Source: Rickettsiales bacterium UBA1997
Lineage (GTDB): Bacteria > Pseudomonadota > Alphaproteobacteria > Rickettsiales > UBA1997
Direction: 5' to 3'
Assembly (NCBI GenBank): GCA_002335845.1
Contig: DDCV01000145.1
Span: 1-40,093 of the forward strand
DNA: 40,093 bases
The notes beneath the pieces are model-generated. The model did no database searches and was not told the origin of the DNA. It saw only the letters and a program-made list of their open reading frames with translations. How positions within the stretch are numbered: position 1 is the first letter of the stretch; each line of letters opens with the position of its first letter. A program made the translations under genes and the position numbers. Of the stretch, positions 38,657 through 40,093 are shown one piece after another.

Positions 38657-40093
38657 TAGAATTTTTTTATATAGCTCTTTGTTTTTAGTTCTTATTTTAT
38701 TATTTGACGCATCGAACAATGATAGCGGTCAGCTAGCTACCAATCCCCAACCAAATATCCCTGAAACAAGTTCGACAAATAATGAAACATATACAGAACC
38801 AGCACAAGAAATTATTGAAAGTAACAAGGTCAGTTCAAATAAAAAAATTGAGGTAACAACAGATACGCTAAGGGTCAATATCAGCTTAAATGATGGAGCT
38901 ATAATTTCTTCAGAGCTACTTAAATATTTAAAATACTTTGGTTCTTCAGATGAAAAGGTTAAACTTTTAAACGATGTTAAAGGATCGCGCTATACTGCTC
39001 TTGCCAATATTCAAAGCAGAGAATTCGATGCTCCTATAGAATATGTCTCATTAAAACCGAAATACTCTCTTGGAAATAATAACAAATTAAAAGTGTCCAT
39101 TAAGGGAACCTCGTCTGGTTCAACAGAGGTCACCAAGAGTTACACGTTCACTAGAAATAGTCATTTGGTTGAAGTTCAGCAATTAGTCAAAAATATCTCC
39201 AATAAAAAGATCGAGTGGAGGCAATACAATACCCTGAGTCGCGGCGAAGAAACCGAAGGCAATGTAATGCTTTATACTTATACCGGTGCAGCTTATTTTG
39301 ATAGTGAAGATAAGTTTAATAAAATTGATTTTTCAGATATAGAAGACGAAAGTTTTCAAAAAGTGGTAAAGACAAGCTGGATAAGTATGATTCAGCATTA
39401 TTTCTTTACTGCATGGCTGCCTTCAGGCAGAGGCTCTGATAAAAAGACCATTTACACAAGACTACTTTCTGAAGACAATAAAAATAGCTATCAAATTGGA
39501 AGTGTTGATAACTATATTGCTTTGTCTCCAGGCGAGACTTATTCTTTTGATAGTAAGCTATATATAGGACCAAAAGTTCAGGCTGAAATAACAGACCTAG
39601 CCCCCGGCCTTGCGCTTACAGTTGATTATGGGTTTCTAACTTTTCTCGCAGCCCCACTATTTTGGATTTTAGAAAAAATTCACTTAATTTTCGGCAACTG
39701 GGGATGGTCGATTATTATGCTCACGATTTTGATTAAAATAGTGTTTTTTAAATTATCAGAAGCTAGTTATAAATCTATGGCTAAAATGAAAAAATTAACA
39801 CCAAGAATGACTGCTTTAAAAGAAAGATATGGAGATGATAAAAAACAATTTAGCGAAGCATTAATGAAAATCTATAAGGAAGAGAAAGTAAATCCACTAG
39901 GTGGTTGCTTGCCGATACTTATTCAAATACCGGTTTTTATTGCTTTGTACTGGGTAATTATTGAAAGCGTTGAGATGAGGCATGCGCCTTTTATTGGATG
40001 GGTGGTAGATTTATCAAGTGCAGACCCGCTGTATATTTTACCTGTCCTTATGGGAGTATCTATGTATGCTCAACAAAAACTGAATCCTGCTCC
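38649..40093 (+). CDS. yidC: Membrane protein insertase YidC, 3' end outside window
   Basis: YidC inserts proteins into the inner membrane alone or with SecYEG. The ORF starts at ATG 38649, is open to the right edge (481 codons) and so is truncated only by the window. An N-terminal membrane anchor (SLFLVLILLF) and a Ser/Asn-rich linker are followed by the periplasmic P1 beta-sandwich (about residues 75-315), and from near residue 330 by the conserved insertase helices, with FLAAPLFWILEKIH, the cytoplasmic KMKKLTPRM hairpin and NPLGGCLPILIQIPVFIALYW. The last visible segment is LPVLMGVSMYAQQKL, so only the final helices are missing. It overlaps yidD by 8 bp. Confidence 0.97.
   Translation, partial: MNNRIFLYSSLFLVLILLFDASNNDSGQLATNPQPNIPETSSTNNETYTEPAQEIIESNKVSSNKKIEVTTDTLRVNISLNDGAIISSELLKYLKYFGSSDEKVKLLNDVKGSRYTALANIQSREFDAPIEYVSLKPKYSLGNNNKLKVSIKGTSSGSTEVTKSYTFTRNSHLVEVQQLVKNISNKKIEWRQYNTLSRGEETEGNVMLYTYTGAAYFDSEDKFNKIDFSDIEDESFQKVVKTSWISMIQHYFFTAWLPSGRGSDKKTIYTRLLSEDNKNSYQIGSVDNYIALSPGETYSFDSKLYIGPKVQAEITDLAPGLALTVDYGFLTFLAAPLFWILEKIHLIFGNWGWSIIMLTILIKIVFFKLSEASYKSMAKMKKLTPRMTALKERYGDDKKQFSEALMKIYKEEKVNPLGGCLPILIQIPVFIALYWVIIESVEMRHAPFIGWVVDLSSADPLYILPVLMGVSMYAQQKLNPA

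Noticed and set aside
1..40093. CRISPR array, insertion sequence, prophage, tRNA or rRNA gene
   Set aside because: I saw no direct-repeat array, transposase, phage gene, cloverleaf or rRNA sequence; genes fill almost the entire window.

Overview
The window is a gene-dense, AT-rich stretch of a Gammaproteobacterium chromosome that contains the replication-origin region. Phylum-level evidence is the gene order and the proteins: coaBC-dut-algC-argB, lptM-lysA-dapF-xerC, cysQ-nudE next to a YrfG-type nucleotidase, an exonuclease III/Crc-like gene next to pyrE, and dnaA-dnaN-recF-gyrB diverging from rpmH-rnpA-yidD-yidC. Intergenic gaps are mostly 0-70 bp, many neighbours overlap, most convergent pairs overlap tail to tail, and there are no mobile elements, no tRNA or rRNA genes, no CRISPR array and no dedicated transcription factor except DnaA. 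That suggests a streamlined genome (free-living oligotroph or symbiont). I cannot name a genus. Ubiquinone (ubiA, ubiC), haem (hemB, hemC, hemD) and cytochrome c maturation (ccmA, ccmB, ccmC) genes indicate a respiring cell. A formaldehyde-activating-enzyme-like gene hints at C1 chemistry but does not prove methylotrophy.

Layout. 1-1785: the 3' part of hemB, then aroE. 1774-2307 (-): gamma-carbonic-anhydrase-like protein. 2375-10720 (+): one apparent operon, fae-like, ubiA, bioB, bioF, coaBC, dut, algC, argB and a TauE/SafE permease. 10723-11361 (-): pyrE. 11412-15242 (+): an exonuclease III of Crc-like type, ampG, rraA, ccmA and ccmB, all overlapping. 15234-17475 (-): ccmC, then cysQ and nudE, with a possible 50-residue ORF (+) in the gap. 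17524-18168 (+): HAD nucleotidase. 18139-24789 (-): lptM, lysA, dapF, xerC, DUF971, ridA, recG and ubiC. 24834-25469 (+): esterase, ending in a strong hairpin shared with an unrecognised 118-residue gene (-). 25975-27713 (-): a Rap1a/Tai-like secreted protein coupled to argH. 27785-30283 (+): hemC, hemD and an atypical SDR. 30272-37849 (-): orphan parA, xthA, gyrB, recF, dnaN and dnaA. 37953-40093 (+): rpmH, rnpA, yidD and yidC, the last cut by the window edge.

The strand switch between dnaA and rpmH marks the point from which replication and transcription probably diverge. A consensus DnaA box overlaps the rnpA start, degenerate boxes plus an AT-rich tract lie between dnaN and dnaA, and one perfect and one degenerate parS-like site lie inside recF. 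These point to a ParABS partition system whose parAB genes are probably just beyond the right edge.

I did not find a clear new multi-gene system. The best leads are the Fae-like protein that seems to lack the catalytic histidine, the single-gene 118-residue unit with strong expression signals, the Rap1a/Tai-like protein coupled to argH, and the origin-region DNA sites.
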